Source of the DNA: Aequorivita sp.
GTDB taxonomy: Bacteria > Bacteroidota > Bacteroidia > Flavobacteriales > Flavobacteriaceae
Direction of reading: 5' to 3'
NCBI GenBank assembly: GCA_024637015.1
Contig: JAGXGE010000022.1
Coordinates: forward strand, 59,028 to 123,027
DNA length: 64,000 bases
Position 1 is the first letter of the stretch; the number at the start of each line of letters is the position of its first letter. Below are positions 28,388 to 36,918 of the stretch, piece by piece. Made by a program: the position numbers and the translations under genes. Below the pieces are notes generated by a model that saw nothing but the letters and a program-made list of their open reading frames with translations, was not told the DNA's origin and searched no databases.

Positions 28388-30037
28388 ATGAATGCACCCC
28401 GCCTATCATTCCTCTTTTTTTTAACCACCCTTTCAATAGTGGGTTTCAAAGGCTATTCACAGCAAAAGGATAGTGTACGTTACTATTACAACAAGATGTT
28501 GTATCCTACCAAAAGCTCGGATATTCCACTCGCCATACAATATTACACAGCACAATCTGAAAAATATTTAGCTGCCCATAATGATTATGAGGCAATAAAA
28601 GCTCTAAGAATGATTGCTATCGGGCAGAATGAAATTGGTAATACTTATGATAGTGAGAGTGCTGCCGTACAGGCCATCTCACTCATAGAAAATTCCCCAC
28701 ATACAGATACCCTTATTGAATCAAGAGTGGGAATTTACAACCAGTTGGGAAAGATATACCGAGCTTCAGATCAGTTTGAAAAAGCTATTGGGGCATATAA
28801 TTTGGCCTTACAGTTTTCAAGGAGAACAGCAGATAGTATGACCCTAATAAATAATAAGGGAACTATTTATAAGGACTCCAAAAAGTATCAAAAGGCTTTG
28901 CAGCAATTTAATCTGGCATTTCAGAAAAAAAATAGTAACCTATACCCACAACAGTTGGCTAGGGTGCTGGACAATATGGGTTATGTCCAATCCAAATTGA
29001 ACAACCCCAACGCCCTTCCCAATTTAAATCGGGCCTTACAGATTAGGGACAGCCTCCATGATGTTATGGGAATATTTTCGAGCAATAAACATTTGGCCCT
29101 CTATTATATGGAACGGGGTGATAAGCAGTTGGCACAATCATTCTCGACAAAAGCATATGAAGCTGCCAATAAAATAAACAGTCTTAGTTATTTGGAAGAG
29201 GCCCTCTCCCTTTTCGCAATTATGACAAACGATCCTAAGATTGCCCAGTTGAATACCATTACGGATAGTATCGCCAAAGAAAAACAATTGGCGCAAAATA
29301 AAAATGCCTACCTAAAATACAATGTAGAAAAAGAGCGAAAAAATACTATGGCTGCACAACTACTTCAAGAAAAGGAAAAAGGTCAAAAGTTGTTATATAT
29401 GTCCCTTGGCATTTTTGCTACAGTTTTGGCCGTGTGCATCATAATGATCTTAAGAGCGCGCCACAAAAAGGAAAAAGTCCGTCAAGTATATAATACCGAG
29501 GCCCGTATTTCAAAAAAAGTGCACGACGAAGTTGCAAACGATCTTTACCAAGTAATGGTTAAATTACAGCAAAGCGATCAAAACAAAGAAACGTTGTTGG
29601 ATGATATAGAAAGTATCTACAATAAAACCCGTGATATTTCAAAAGAAAACAGTGCAGTGGAAGTCAGCGAGAATTTTACCGAACAACTAACAGATCTTCT
29701 GTTAAGCTATAAAAGTGACCGAACCGCCGTAATTACCCAAAATATCTCCAAAATGAATTGGAAAGCGGTTTCCAACCTAAAAAAAATTACTATTTATAGA
29801 GTTTTGAAAGAGCTGATGACCAATATGTCAAAGCACAGCCAAGCCCCTCTGGTAGCCATATCCTTTAGTCAAAATAACAATAAAATAAACATTACATATT
29901 CAGACAATGGAGTTGGTTGCAAAATAAAAAACAAAAATGGTCTGCAGAATGCGGAAAACCGTATTCAAACTTTAAGAGGAACTATTAATTTTGAATCAAA
30001 GCCCAATGAAGGGTTTAAGGCAAAAATCACTTTGTAA
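28388..30037 (+). CDS. TPR-containing sensor histidine kinase (NarL/LuxR-type partner)
   Basis: A 549-residue membrane kinase. Signal peptide (about 1-24), extracytoplasmic TPR-like repeats (about 40-270: KAIGAYNLALQFS, KYQKALQQFNLAFQ), a coiled segment, one membrane helix (about 335-355), then a DHp helix with phospho-acceptor H379 (KKVHDEVANDLYQVM) and a short HATPase (VLKELMTNMSKHSQAP N-box, YSDNGVGCKIKNKNGLQNAE G-box). The H-D-E-x-x-N-D layout is the HisKA_3-like form used with LuxR-type regulators. The response regulator begins four bases after its stop, so they form a two-gene operon. The TPR sensor may bind a peptide or protein signal; unknown. Confidence 0.9.
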   Translation: MNAPRLSFLFFLTTLSIVGFKGYSQQKDSVRYYYNKMLYPTKSSDIPLAIQYYTAQSEKYLAAHNDYEAIKALRMIAIGQNEIGNTYDSESAAVQAISLIENSPHTDTLIESRVGIYNQLGKIYRASDQFEKAIGAYNLALQFSRRTADSMTLINNKGTIYKDSKKYQKALQQFNLAFQKKNSNLYPQQLARVLDNMGYVQSKLNNPNALPNLNRALQIRDSLHDVMGIFSSNKHLALYYMERGDKQLAQSFSTKAYEAANKINSLSYLEEALSLFAIMTNDPKIAQLNTITDSIAKEKQLAQNKNAYLKYNVEKERKNTMAAQLLQEKEKGQKLLYMSLGIFATVLAVCIIMILRARHKKEKVRQVYNTEARISKKVHDEVANDLYQVMVKLQQSDQNKETLLDDIESIYNKTRDISKENSAVEVSENFTEQLTDLLLSYKSDRTAVITQNISKMNWKAVSNLKKITIYRVLKELMTNMSKHSQAPLVAISFSQNNNKINITYSDNGVGCKIKNKNGLQNAENRIQTLRGTINFESKPNEGFKAKITL

Positions 30038-30040
30038 GTT

Positions 30041-30706
30041 ATGTTCAAGAAAGTTTTGGTTTCGGAAGATCTGGGCAGCATTAGCAATGGCATCGTTTCC
30101 ATTCTGGAAGCCCTTCATATAGACAATTTTCACCAAGTCCAGTATTGTGATGATGCTTACTTAAAAATTAAAAAGGCAACTCAAATCGAACAGCCTTTCG
30201 ATTTGTTGATCACGGATCTTTCCTTCATAGCAGATCATCGTCAGCAAAGATACCCTTCTGGAGAAATCCTTATAAAAGCCTTGAAACAGGAACATCCCGC
30301 TTTAAAAATTATAGCCTATTCAGTGGAAGACCGCCCACAAAAAGTGCGAACCGTAATGCTGGAAAGCAAGGCAGACGCTTACGTTTGTAAAGGAAGAAAC
30401 GGCTTAAAACAACTAGAGGAAGCTATCTTTGCGGTAGATAGCGACCAGACTTATCTGTCGCCACAAATCAGCAATACATTACGGCAAAGCGCAACTATAG
30501 AAATTGACGATTTCGATATTCAAATGATGAAGCTCCTCGCCAACGGTTTATCTCAAGATGAAATAAGTAAACACTTCAAAAGCAGAAATATCAACCCAAG
30601 CAGCCTGAGCGCCATTGAAAAACGCATTATAAAACTTCGCTCAAATTTTAGCGCAAAAAACGCTACACAACTGATATCAATTGCAAAAGACTTAGGGCTT
30701 ATCTAA
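30041..30706 (+). CDS. Response regulator with helix-turn-helix output
   Basis: A 221-residue cytosolic regulator. Receiver domain (about 1-125) with acidic pocket (SED, residues 8-10), phospho-acceptor D59 (LLITDLSF) and K117 (YVCKGRNG); the C-terminal part (about 155-221, FDIQMMKLLANGLSQDEISK) is a LuxR-like helix-turn-helix. The HTH is somewhat divergent: the usual GxSxxEIA is GLSQDEISK and it is followed by a long helix with many basic residues. It starts four bases after the sensor kinase stop and is its evident partner. Target genes unknown. Confidence 0.9.
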   Translation: MFKKVLVSEDLGSISNGIVSILEALHIDNFHQVQYCDDAYLKIKKATQIEQPFDLLITDLSFIADHRQQRYPSGEILIKALKQEHPALKIIAYSVEDRPQKVRTVMLESKADAYVCKGRNGLKQLEEAIFAVDSDQTYLSPQISNTLRQSATIEIDDFDIQMMKLLANGLSQDEISKHFKSRNINPSSLSAIEKRIIKLRSNFSAKNATQLISIAKDLGLI

Positions 30707-30902
30707 CTCATTGTTAAGCTATAAACTACTCTAAAAAATTATCCTTTCTTAATCAAAAATTTATTGCAAGTTTGTTAATAGCCGATTTAAAAAAAAAGGG
30801 CCTCCATTACGGAAAACCGTAAACAAAAGGTTTTCAGCTTTCCTAATTTAGTAAGGATTTAGCCACAACTTGTTTCTGGGGAGAAAAAATGTGGCCAAAA
30901 TC

Positions 30903-30931
30903 AGTCCCTTACGGATTCCGTAAGGGACTTT
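30903..30931 (+). terminator. Hairpin AGTCCCTTACGG ... CCGTAAGGGACT followed by TTTTATT
   Basis: A strong stem with a short T-run, 200 bases after the response regulator. It may end that transcript or a small RNA in the region. Confidence 0.6.
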
Positions 30932-31039
30932 TATTAAGTAAATAATACTTGAAAATTAATGATAACCAAAACAAAAAAAGTCATTCCTGATAAAGAACTG
31001 ATTGAAATCAATTTAAAAAATAGTAAAAATTAAAGTGTA

Positions 31040-31097
31040 TTTACAGCGTATGTAAAGCATATTTATAGCGTGTATATAGCGTCTTTATAGCGTATTA
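31040..31097. repeat. Tandem TATAGCGT-type repeat (about 11-base period)
   Basis: Successive units TTACAGCGTA, TAAAGCATA, TTATAGCGTG, TATAGCGTC and TTATAGCGTA occur at roughly 10-13 base spacing, about one DNA turn each. No protein frame uses it. Confidence 0.6.
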
Positions 31098-31188
31098 TTA
31101 CTATAACAAACTTACTGAACAGCCATATATAGGTAATGGGAAAGCTTGTGTATAAAATAGAAGAAGCTAAATATAATATGAAGAAAAA

Positions 31189-33681
31189 CTAAAAAGTAAA
31201 CCCAAAAACCCCAGTAACCCCAAATTTTCGGGCATCAGGATTGTCAAGATAATTCCCTCTAAAGTTAAAGTCGAGTCGAAAGACACGGAAGATGTTACCC
31301 ACGCCAACGCTCCATTCCCAATAGACATCTTCGGGAGCTTGGTAAACAATATTGGAGGCATTAATATCTTTATTTTCTTGGGATATTGAACCATAAACAG
31401 CCCGAAAGCCAACTACTTCCCGCAGATCAAGCTTTCGAAGTAAAGGAATACGTGAAAAAATGCGCCCACCAAAATTGTGCTGTAAATGCAAAGATGCATA
31501 GGTGTCACTTACAAATTCATAATAATCCAACTGTGTAAAACTGTTGTAAAGACTAAAATAGGTTTGGTTTCCAGGAATAGGATTCAACAGACTTAGCGGA
31601 ACAGCACCAATGGTCGTACCTACTTCAACAGTAGATAACAAACGGCCAATACCTCCTATATTCCATGGCTGGGTGTAAAGCGCCTGTAATTTTTTGTATT
31701 CAAAATCACCTTGCAAAACACCTTTTAAACCATAGCTATAACCAGCATAAAAAGAAGGAAAGTCCCCGTCGTTTATCACAATGCGTTCCACGCCATAACC
31801 AGAGGTTTTTCTACCGGGAGTATACAAGAAGCCAACTTGTATTTCTGCCTGTTTCAGTTCGCTTTTCACTTCGCCTGTAAAAACACCATCCTCCATAACA
31901 TTGTAATCAATACTAAATGTTTCGGTAGCAGATTCTAAGGTTCTATAAGAACCTGTTAAACGTAAAATAAAATTCTTCCACGGTTCAATATCAAATCCAA
32001 CAGTAGTAAGGTTTATTCGCGAAAGCCTGTCATTGGCTCCAACTGATAACAATGAAGAAGACGCCAGACTGCGCCCCAAAACATCATTGCTATTAGTAAG
32101 GCTGGCACCGGTTTGCTCTACATCGCGACGATTGCCACCAAAAATTGTTAATCGCGACTTTCTATCCAAAAGCCACTTGGCGCTAATTCCATATTTAAAT
32201 CGATCATCTTTAAAACCATAAGCCCCAAAACCTTCCATACGCCACTGATCATTTTGACTGAAATACGTTCTTCCGCCCAAACGTATGCGCATTCCTTCGG
32301 CTTCATTAAATCCAAAAATTGAAAATACGGGACCAATATCAAAATTATTCACTTCATAATAACCGCTGGCGAGTGTTGCCCCTATATTATACAATGCCTT
32401 AAATCGCGGGACAGTTTTAAGTGTATCGAGCATTTTATAAACTCCCGTTTCATCCTTGCTCAGCTTTTCCATTCGGTTTTTATCCCAAAACTCATCTGGT
32501 CGGTTGTAAACCTCATAATTGTAGGGATCTACTTGCTGGGCATAAAACTTTTTGTCTTTAGGAATATCGAAAACATAGTTGTCATATAAGGTTGTTCGCT
32601 TGCCATAAATCCCCTTAGCTTCTTCCTTTTTCCTAAAACTGAAATCACTCATAAAATAATCACGAGTAATAAGGAAAGTAGAATCATTTAAAACTTCAAA
32701 TTCCTGCTCTATATATACATCGCGCACCCAGTTTAAATTGGCACTTTTAGAGGCTTGCATGTTTATTTCCTTAATAGCCCAAGTGGTATCGTTTACCCAA
32801 AAATCTCCTTTAAATGTCAATTCATTCTTTCGGCGTGGATAATACACAATATTGTAGCACCATTTGTTGTCGCGATAGGCACTGTCCTGAAGCACATAAT
32901 TGTAAACATCAATTCCCGTTCGAGATAGCGGACTTGTAAAAGCTTTGTCAAAAAATTTCAAATAGTTGTCATACACATCATATTCGCTGTAAAGATCTTT
33001 TACAAAGGCAATGAGGGTTTGGTTATTATCAAAACCAGAATTTTTGTTTCCCTGTAAAACCTCTTTTTCTTCCTTTATATTATTATCCCCATATACTTTG
33101 GAAGAAGCTTCATTGATAAAAATGGGCAAATAGGTATTTCCGGTAATGTTTGAAGTATCGGTCTGGTCAAAGATAAATTCCATCCCCTTGAAAACCTTAC
33201 TTTTAATAAGGGCACTGTCAATAGTGTTTAAATCAAACTCAAGCTTTTCGTATTTATCGTACTGGTATTGCTTGAATTTTTTGACACCGTTTTCCCTTCG
33301 GTTTTCCCAAATTTTCCTAAGAATATCAAGGGCAGGGTTGTTTTTTTTTGAAGTCTTTCCACTATAAACTACAACCTCATCCAACGCGTCAGTGCTTTCT
33401 TCCATAACCACCTCCATATTGTAGGTAGTTCGCGATGTAAGTTCCACTTCCTTGGTAGTGTAACCTATAAATGAAAAAATAACCGTCTTGTAAGTTTTGT
33501 CGCTCTCCAAATAAAAACGTCCATTTTCGTCTGAAATAGTTCCCTCTTGCGAATCCTTAAAAATTACATTGGCAAAGGCAACTGGATAATTTGTGGCGTC
33601 TTTAATAACCCCACTAACTTTGGTTTGGGAATATACCGAAGCGCCCAGAACAATAAAAAAAGACAGAAGAAGGTGCTTCAT
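31189..33681 (-). CDS. DUF5686 family outer-membrane protein with N-terminal carboxypeptidase-regulatory-like domain
   Basis: An 830-residue outer-membrane protein. Signal peptide (about 1-18, VYSQ), then a CarboxypepD_reg-like beta-sandwich (about 20-95: VSGVIKDATNYPVAFANVIF, GTISDENGRFYLES) and a DUF5686-type barrel through to the C-terminus, which ends in a typical F (TGVFGFTF). Similar to TonB-receptor-like barrels but without a plug. Function unknown; not part of a susCD pair. Stand-alone on the minus strand, with no neighbour in the same direction within 30 bases. Confidence 0.9.
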   Translation of the reverse strand: MKHLLLSFFIVLGASVYSQTKVSGVIKDATNYPVAFANVIFKDSQEGTISDENGRFYLESDKTYKTVIFSFIGYTTKEVELTSRTTYNMEVVMEESTDALDEVVVYSGKTSKKNNPALDILRKIWENRRENGVKKFKQYQYDKYEKLEFDLNTIDSALIKSKVFKGMEFIFDQTDTSNITGNTYLPIFINEASSKVYGDNNIKEEKEVLQGNKNSGFDNNQTLIAFVKDLYSEYDVYDNYLKFFDKAFTSPLSRTGIDVYNYVLQDSAYRDNKWCYNIVYYPRRKNELTFKGDFWVNDTTWAIKEINMQASKSANLNWVRDVYIEQEFEVLNDSTFLITRDYFMSDFSFRKKEEAKGIYGKRTTLYDNYVFDIPKDKKFYAQQVDPYNYEVYNRPDEFWDKNRMEKLSKDETGVYKMLDTLKTVPRFKALYNIGATLASGYYEVNNFDIGPVFSIFGFNEAEGMRIRLGGRTYFSQNDQWRMEGFGAYGFKDDRFKYGISAKWLLDRKSRLTIFGGNRRDVEQTGASLTNSNDVLGRSLASSSLLSVGANDRLSRINLTTVGFDIEPWKNFILRLTGSYRTLESATETFSIDYNVMEDGVFTGEVKSELKQAEIQVGFLYTPGRKTSGYGVERIVINDGDFPSFYAGYSYGLKGVLQGDFEYKKLQALYTQPWNIGGIGRLLSTVEVGTTIGAVPLSLLNPIPGNQTYFSLYNSFTQLDYYEFVSDTYASLHLQHNFGGRIFSRIPLLRKLDLREVVGFRAVYGSISQENKDINASNIVYQAPEDVYWEWSVGVGNIFRVFRLDFNFRGNYLDNPDARKFGVTGVFGFTF

Positions 33682-33717
33682 AAATTTAGGGGACTGATAA
33701 GTTTAGGAAATATAAAA

Positions 33718-34698
33718 TTAGTCTCTATAAAGAACTTTCTTTACAGCCTTAACAACATCTTCACTATTTGGCAACCACTCTTCAAATAAAACCGGTGAAT
33801 ATGGCGCAGGGGTATCAGCAGTATTTATCTTTACAATAGGTGCATCCAAATAGTCAAAAGCTTTGTTCTGCACCATATAAGTTATTTCAGTAGCAATGTT
33901 CCCAAAAGGCCAAGCTTCTTCAAGAATAACCAAACGGTTTGTCTTTTTTACTGATTCAAGAATGGTTTCCTGATCCATTGGGCGAACGGTGCGTAAATCG
34001 ATTATTTCACACTCAATTCCTTCTTCAGCAAGAGCATCAGCAGCTTTATAAGCTTCTTTTATAATTTTTCCGAAGGAAACAATCGTTACGTCCTTTCCTT
34101 TTCTTTTAATATCAGCAACCCCTAGTGGAATTAAATATTCGCCCTCTGGCACTTCACCTTTATCGCCATACATCTGCTCGCTTTCCATGAAAATCACAGG
34201 ATCGTTATCGCGAATTGCACTCTTCAACAATCCTTTTGCGTCAGCTGGATTGCTCGGCACCACAACTTTCAAACCTGGACAGTTTGCATACCAGCTTTCA
34301 AAAGCTTGACTGTGTGTTGCGGCAAGTTGCCCTGCAGAAGCCGTTGGCCCACGAAAAACAATGGGAATATTAAATTGCCCACCGCTCATTTGACGCATTT
34401 TGGCAGCATTGTTTATAATTTGATCTATGGCAACCAGTGAAAAGTTGAAAGTCATATACTCTACTATTGGCCTATTGCCGTTCATTGAAGAACCTATAGC
34501 TATTCCCGTAAAACCATTTTCTGAAATAGGGGTGTCAATAACGCGTTTTGCACCAAACTCATCCAACATTCCTTTACTGGCTTTATAAGCTCCGTTATAT
34601 TCTGCCACTTCCTCGCCCATTAAATATATAGTATCGTCGCGACGCATTTCTTCGCTCATCGCTTCCTGTATGGCTTCTCTGAATTGTAATGTTTTCAT
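33718..34698 (-). CDS. pdhB: Pyruvate dehydrogenase E1 component, beta subunit
   Basis: A 326-residue subunit of the pyruvate dehydrogenase complex, which with E1-alpha decarboxylates pyruvate using thiamine diphosphate. The N-terminal REAIQEAMSEEMRRDDTIYLMGEEVAEYNGAY, the GSSMNGNRPIVEYMTFNF segment and the C-terminal AWPFGNIATEITYMVQNKAFDYLDAP are diagnostic. Length is normal. The alpha subunit and E2 are not adjacent, so in this genome the complex is dispersed. A TATTTTTG box (34743-34750, minus strand) is the likely promoter. The lipoyl transferase at 9.1 kb acts on the E2 part of this complex. Confidence 0.96.
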   Translation of the reverse strand: MKTLQFREAIQEAMSEEMRRDDTIYLMGEEVAEYNGAYKASKGMLDEFGAKRVIDTPISENGFTGIAIGSSMNGNRPIVEYMTFNFSLVAIDQIINNAAKMRQMSGGQFNIPIVFRGPTASAGQLAATHSQAFESWYANCPGLKVVVPSNPADAKGLLKSAIRDNDPVIFMESEQMYGDKGEVPEGEYLIPLGVADIKRKGKDVTIVSFGKIIKEAYKAADALAEEGIECEIIDLRTVRPMDQETILESVKKTNRLVILEEAWPFGNIATEITYMVQNKAFDYLDAPIVKINTADTPAPYSPVLFEEWLPNSEDVVKAVKKVLYRD

Positions 34699-34742
34699 CT
34701 GCTTAAATTGAAATGTAAATAACTGAAATTTTTCAGGGATAG

Positions 34743-34750
34743 CAAAAATA
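34743..34750 (-). promoter_or_regulatory. -7 box (TATTTTTG) of pdhB
   Basis: An exact TAnnTTTG match on the minus strand, 45 bases before the pdhB ATG. Confidence 0.4.
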
Positions 34751-34803
34751 CTATAATTCCAATCTGTTTAAGTATTATTTCCCCATTTTTAACCAAATTT
34801 TAT

Positions 34804-34815
34804 TATGCGTGCATA
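34804..34815. promoter_or_regulatory. Palindrome TATGCGTGCATA, possible operator
   Basis: A perfect dyad (TATGC-GT-GCATA) between pdhB and etfB. Dimeric regulators such as MarR-type proteins bind sites of this shape. No regulator gene is nearby; assignment is inference. Confidence 0.35.
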
Positions 34816-34956
34816 GCAAAAAAAGGAAATATATTCTTAACTTCGCAGCTGTGTAGTCCGAAGCTCGAAGGGCGAAGGATTACCTACGTAATCCGAAGCC
34901 TTTAGCGAAGGGTTGCCGAATAAAATTTACAATCCAAAAAAAAGTTCAAAAAATGA

Positions 34957-35016
34957 AATGCCCCCATAACCAATTAACAAATTGAGCGAAGATGTAGATT
35001 GGGGCATTACATCTTC
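34957..35016 (+). promoter_or_regulatory. Structured leader of etfB, possible pseudoknot
   Basis: GAAGATGTA (34988-34996) and TACATCTTC (35008-35016) form a perfect 9-pair hairpin. Its loop contains GGGGCAT (35001-35007), which is fully complementary to ATGCCCC at 34958-34964. A loop pairing with an upstream segment is an H-type pseudoknot. It ends 24 bases before the etfB ATG. Confidence 0.4.
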
Positions 35017-35040
35017 CTATTTATCAAATATAATTTAAAG

Positions 35041-35781
35041 ATGAAAATATTAGTCTGTATAAGTCACGTACCGGACACTACTTCAAAAATCAATTTTACC
35101 GACGGTAATACCAAATTTGACACTAACGGAGTACAGTTTGTAATCAATCCAAATGACGAATTTGGCCTTACCCGCGCTATGTGGTTTAAAGAAAAACAAG
35201 GCGCAACTGTGCATGTTGTAAATGTTGGTGGTCCAGAAACCGAGCCTACACTTCGCAAGGCATTGGCCATTGGTGCTGATGAGGCCATACGCATAAATAC
35301 TCCTGCAACCGATGGTTTTTCAGTAGCAAAACAACTTGCAGACGTTGCCAAAGAAGGCGGCTACGATTTGGTAATCGGCGGAAGAGAATCAATCGATTAT
35401 AACGGTGGAATGGTTCCAGGAATGCTTGCAAAACTCATAGGCGCTAATTTTATAAATACTTGCATCGGCCTTGAGATTGAAGATGATAAGGCTACCGCAA
35501 TCCGTGAGATAGACGGTGGAAAAGAAACACTAAAAACTTCACTTCCATTGGTAATTGGGTGTCAAAAAGGTTTGGTGCAGGAAAGTGATCTTCGCATCCC
35601 GAATATGCGCGGCATTATGCAAGCTCGAACAAAACCTTTAAACGTAAAAGAACCAGTAGCTTCAAATGCGGAAACAAATACAATTTCATTTGAAAAACCA
35701 GCCCCAAAAGGAGCTGTGAAATTGGTGGACACCGTGGACGAATTGATAGATCTTTTACACAACGAAGCGAAGGTAATTTAA
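35041..35781 (+). CDS. etfB: Electron transfer flavoprotein, beta subunit
   Basis: I chose the ATG at 35041 (MKILVCISHVPDTTSKI), which gives 246 residues and a family-typical N-terminus; the longer frame from 34999 would read through the leader. With EtfA it carries electrons from acyl-CoA and other dehydrogenases to the respiratory quinone pool. The AMP-binding fold is seen in KALAIGADEAIRI and VIGGRESIDYNGGMVPGMLA. The etfA gene begins 20 bases downstream, so this is an etfBA operon, closed by a terminator at 36793-36843. Confidence 0.96.
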   Translation: MKILVCISHVPDTTSKINFTDGNTKFDTNGVQFVINPNDEFGLTRAMWFKEKQGATVHVVNVGGPETEPTLRKALAIGADEAIRINTPATDGFSVAKQLADVAKEGGYDLVIGGRESIDYNGGMVPGMLAKLIGANFINTCIGLEIEDDKATAIREIDGGKETLKTSLPLVIGCQKGLVQESDLRIPNMRGIMQARTKPLNVKEPVASNAETNTISFEKPAPKGAVKLVDTVDELIDLLHNEAKVI

Positions 35782-35801
35782 GAATCAAAAAAAAAGAAAA
35801 C

Positions 35802-36770
35802 ATGTCAGTTTTAGTATATACAGAATCAGAAGAAGGAAAAATCAAAAAAATAGCTTTGGAAGCAGTTTCATATGCAAAAGGAATTGCAGACCAAATGGGA
35901 ACTTCCGTTACCGCAGTTAGCATCAATGCGAATGACACTTCGGAATTGGGAAAATACGGCGCTTCAAAAGTTTTGGAGGTTTCCAACGATAAATTGGGCA
36001 AGTTTAACGCAGAAGCTTATGCCGATGTAATTGCACAAGCCGCAAAAAATGAAGACACCAAAGTTATCATCGTAACATCCAGTGCGAATAGCAAGTTTTT
36101 AGCTCCTGCACTTGCAGTGAATTTAGAAGCAGGCTATGTGCCAAACGTTTTCGAGCTTCCTGAAAGCACCTCACCTTTCAAAGTGAAATCGAATGTTTTC
36201 ACAAACAAAGCATTTGCTTTAACTGAAATCAAAACAGATAGAAAAATCATAGGTCTAGGAAAAAACTCTTATGGTTTAAAGGAAAACGAAACATCCTCAG
36301 CATCTGAACCGTTCAACCCAAACCTTGACGCCCACGATTTTGATATGGAAATCGTTTCCGTAGATAAAGCAACAGATAAAGTAACCATAGCTGATGCCGA
36401 AATAGTTGTTTCTGGCGGCCGAGGTCTTAAAGGCCCAGAAAACTGGGGAATGATCGAAGACCTCGCAAAAACATTGGGCGCAGCCACAGCATGTTCTAAA
36501 CCTGTAAGCGACATGGGCTGGAGACCACACGGTGAACACGTAGGCCAAACTGGAAAACCCGTTGCTTCTAACCTTTATATAGCAATCGGTATTTCAGGTG
36601 CTATCCAGCATCTGGCAGGTATCAATGCTTCAAAAGTGAAAGTGGTAATAAACAACGATCCCGAAGCACCTTTCTTTAAGGCCGCAGACTATGGTATAGT
36701 GGGAGATGCTTTTGAAATTGTACCCAAACTCACCGAAAAATTAAAAGAATTTAAAGCGCAGAACGCATAA
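35802..36770 (+). CDS. etfA: Electron transfer flavoprotein, alpha subunit
   Basis: A 322-residue FAD-binding partner of EtfB in the cytosol. N-terminal nucleotide-fold domain (about 1-190) and C-terminal FAD domain with VSGGRGLKGPENWGMIEDLA, RPHGEHVGQTGKPV-like segment and the AIGISGAIQHLAGI FAD-pyrophosphate loop. Length and motifs are normal for EtfA. Follows etfB with 20 bases between, a single operon serving beta-oxidation and amino-acid dehydrogenases. Confidence 0.97.
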   Translation: MSVLVYTESEEGKIKKIALEAVSYAKGIADQMGTSVTAVSINANDTSELGKYGASKVLEVSNDKLGKFNAEAYADVIAQAAKNEDTKVIIVTSSANSKFLAPALAVNLEAGYVPNVFELPESTSPFKVKSNVFTNKAFALTEIKTDRKIIGLGKNSYGLKENETSSASEPFNPNLDAHDFDMEIVSVDKATDKVTIADAEIVVSGGRGLKGPENWGMIEDLAKTLGAATACSKPVSDMGWRPHGEHVGQTGKPVASNLYIAIGISGAIQHLAGINASKVKVVINNDPEAPFFKAADYGIVGDAFEIVPKLTEKLKEFKAQNA

Positions 36771-36792
36771 TTTTTTATTAATTTGTGCCTCG

Positions 36793-36843
36793 AAAAAAGG
36801 CTGTTTAGATAAGGAAACATCCAAATCTAAACAGCCTTTTTTT
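36793..36843 (+). terminator. Terminator of etfBA
   Basis: AAAAAAGGCTGTTTAGAT and ATCTAAACAGCCTTTTTT pair in a long stem, followed by T residues. Confidence 0.93.
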
Positions 36844-36918
36844 TATTGTTTTTTATTCGTTATTTTTATAATCCATTGTTGAACTGAACATTGAATACTG
36901 ACCACTGACCACTGAAGA

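Larger units (their letters stand above)
30707..31188. other. Structured, gene-free region after the two-component pair
   Basis: It holds TTACGG...CCGTAA hairpins (30807-30822, 30903-30931), a 24-codon ATG frame (30959-31033) reading IPDKELIEINLKN, which resembles the start of a sigma-like protein, and the TAGCGT repeats (31040-31097). I see no full gene. Confidence 0.5.
34699..35040. other. Divergent intergenic region pdhB / etfB
   Basis: It holds the pdhB -7 box, the 12-base palindrome TATGCGTGCATA, a GGATTAC-CTAC-GTAATCC hairpin at 34878-34895 with flanking CGAAGG/CCGAAG phrases, and the structured leader of etfB. I see no gene in it. Confidence 0.6.

Noticed and set aside
31040..31097. 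Possible CRISPR or replication-origin iterons at the TAGCGT repeats
   Set aside because: The units are too short and irregular for CRISPR, and no replication gene is nearby; kept only as a repeat.
34999..35040. TTG start for etfB at 34999
   Set aside because: It would translate the hairpin of the leader; the ATG at 35041 gives the standard EtfB N-terminus.
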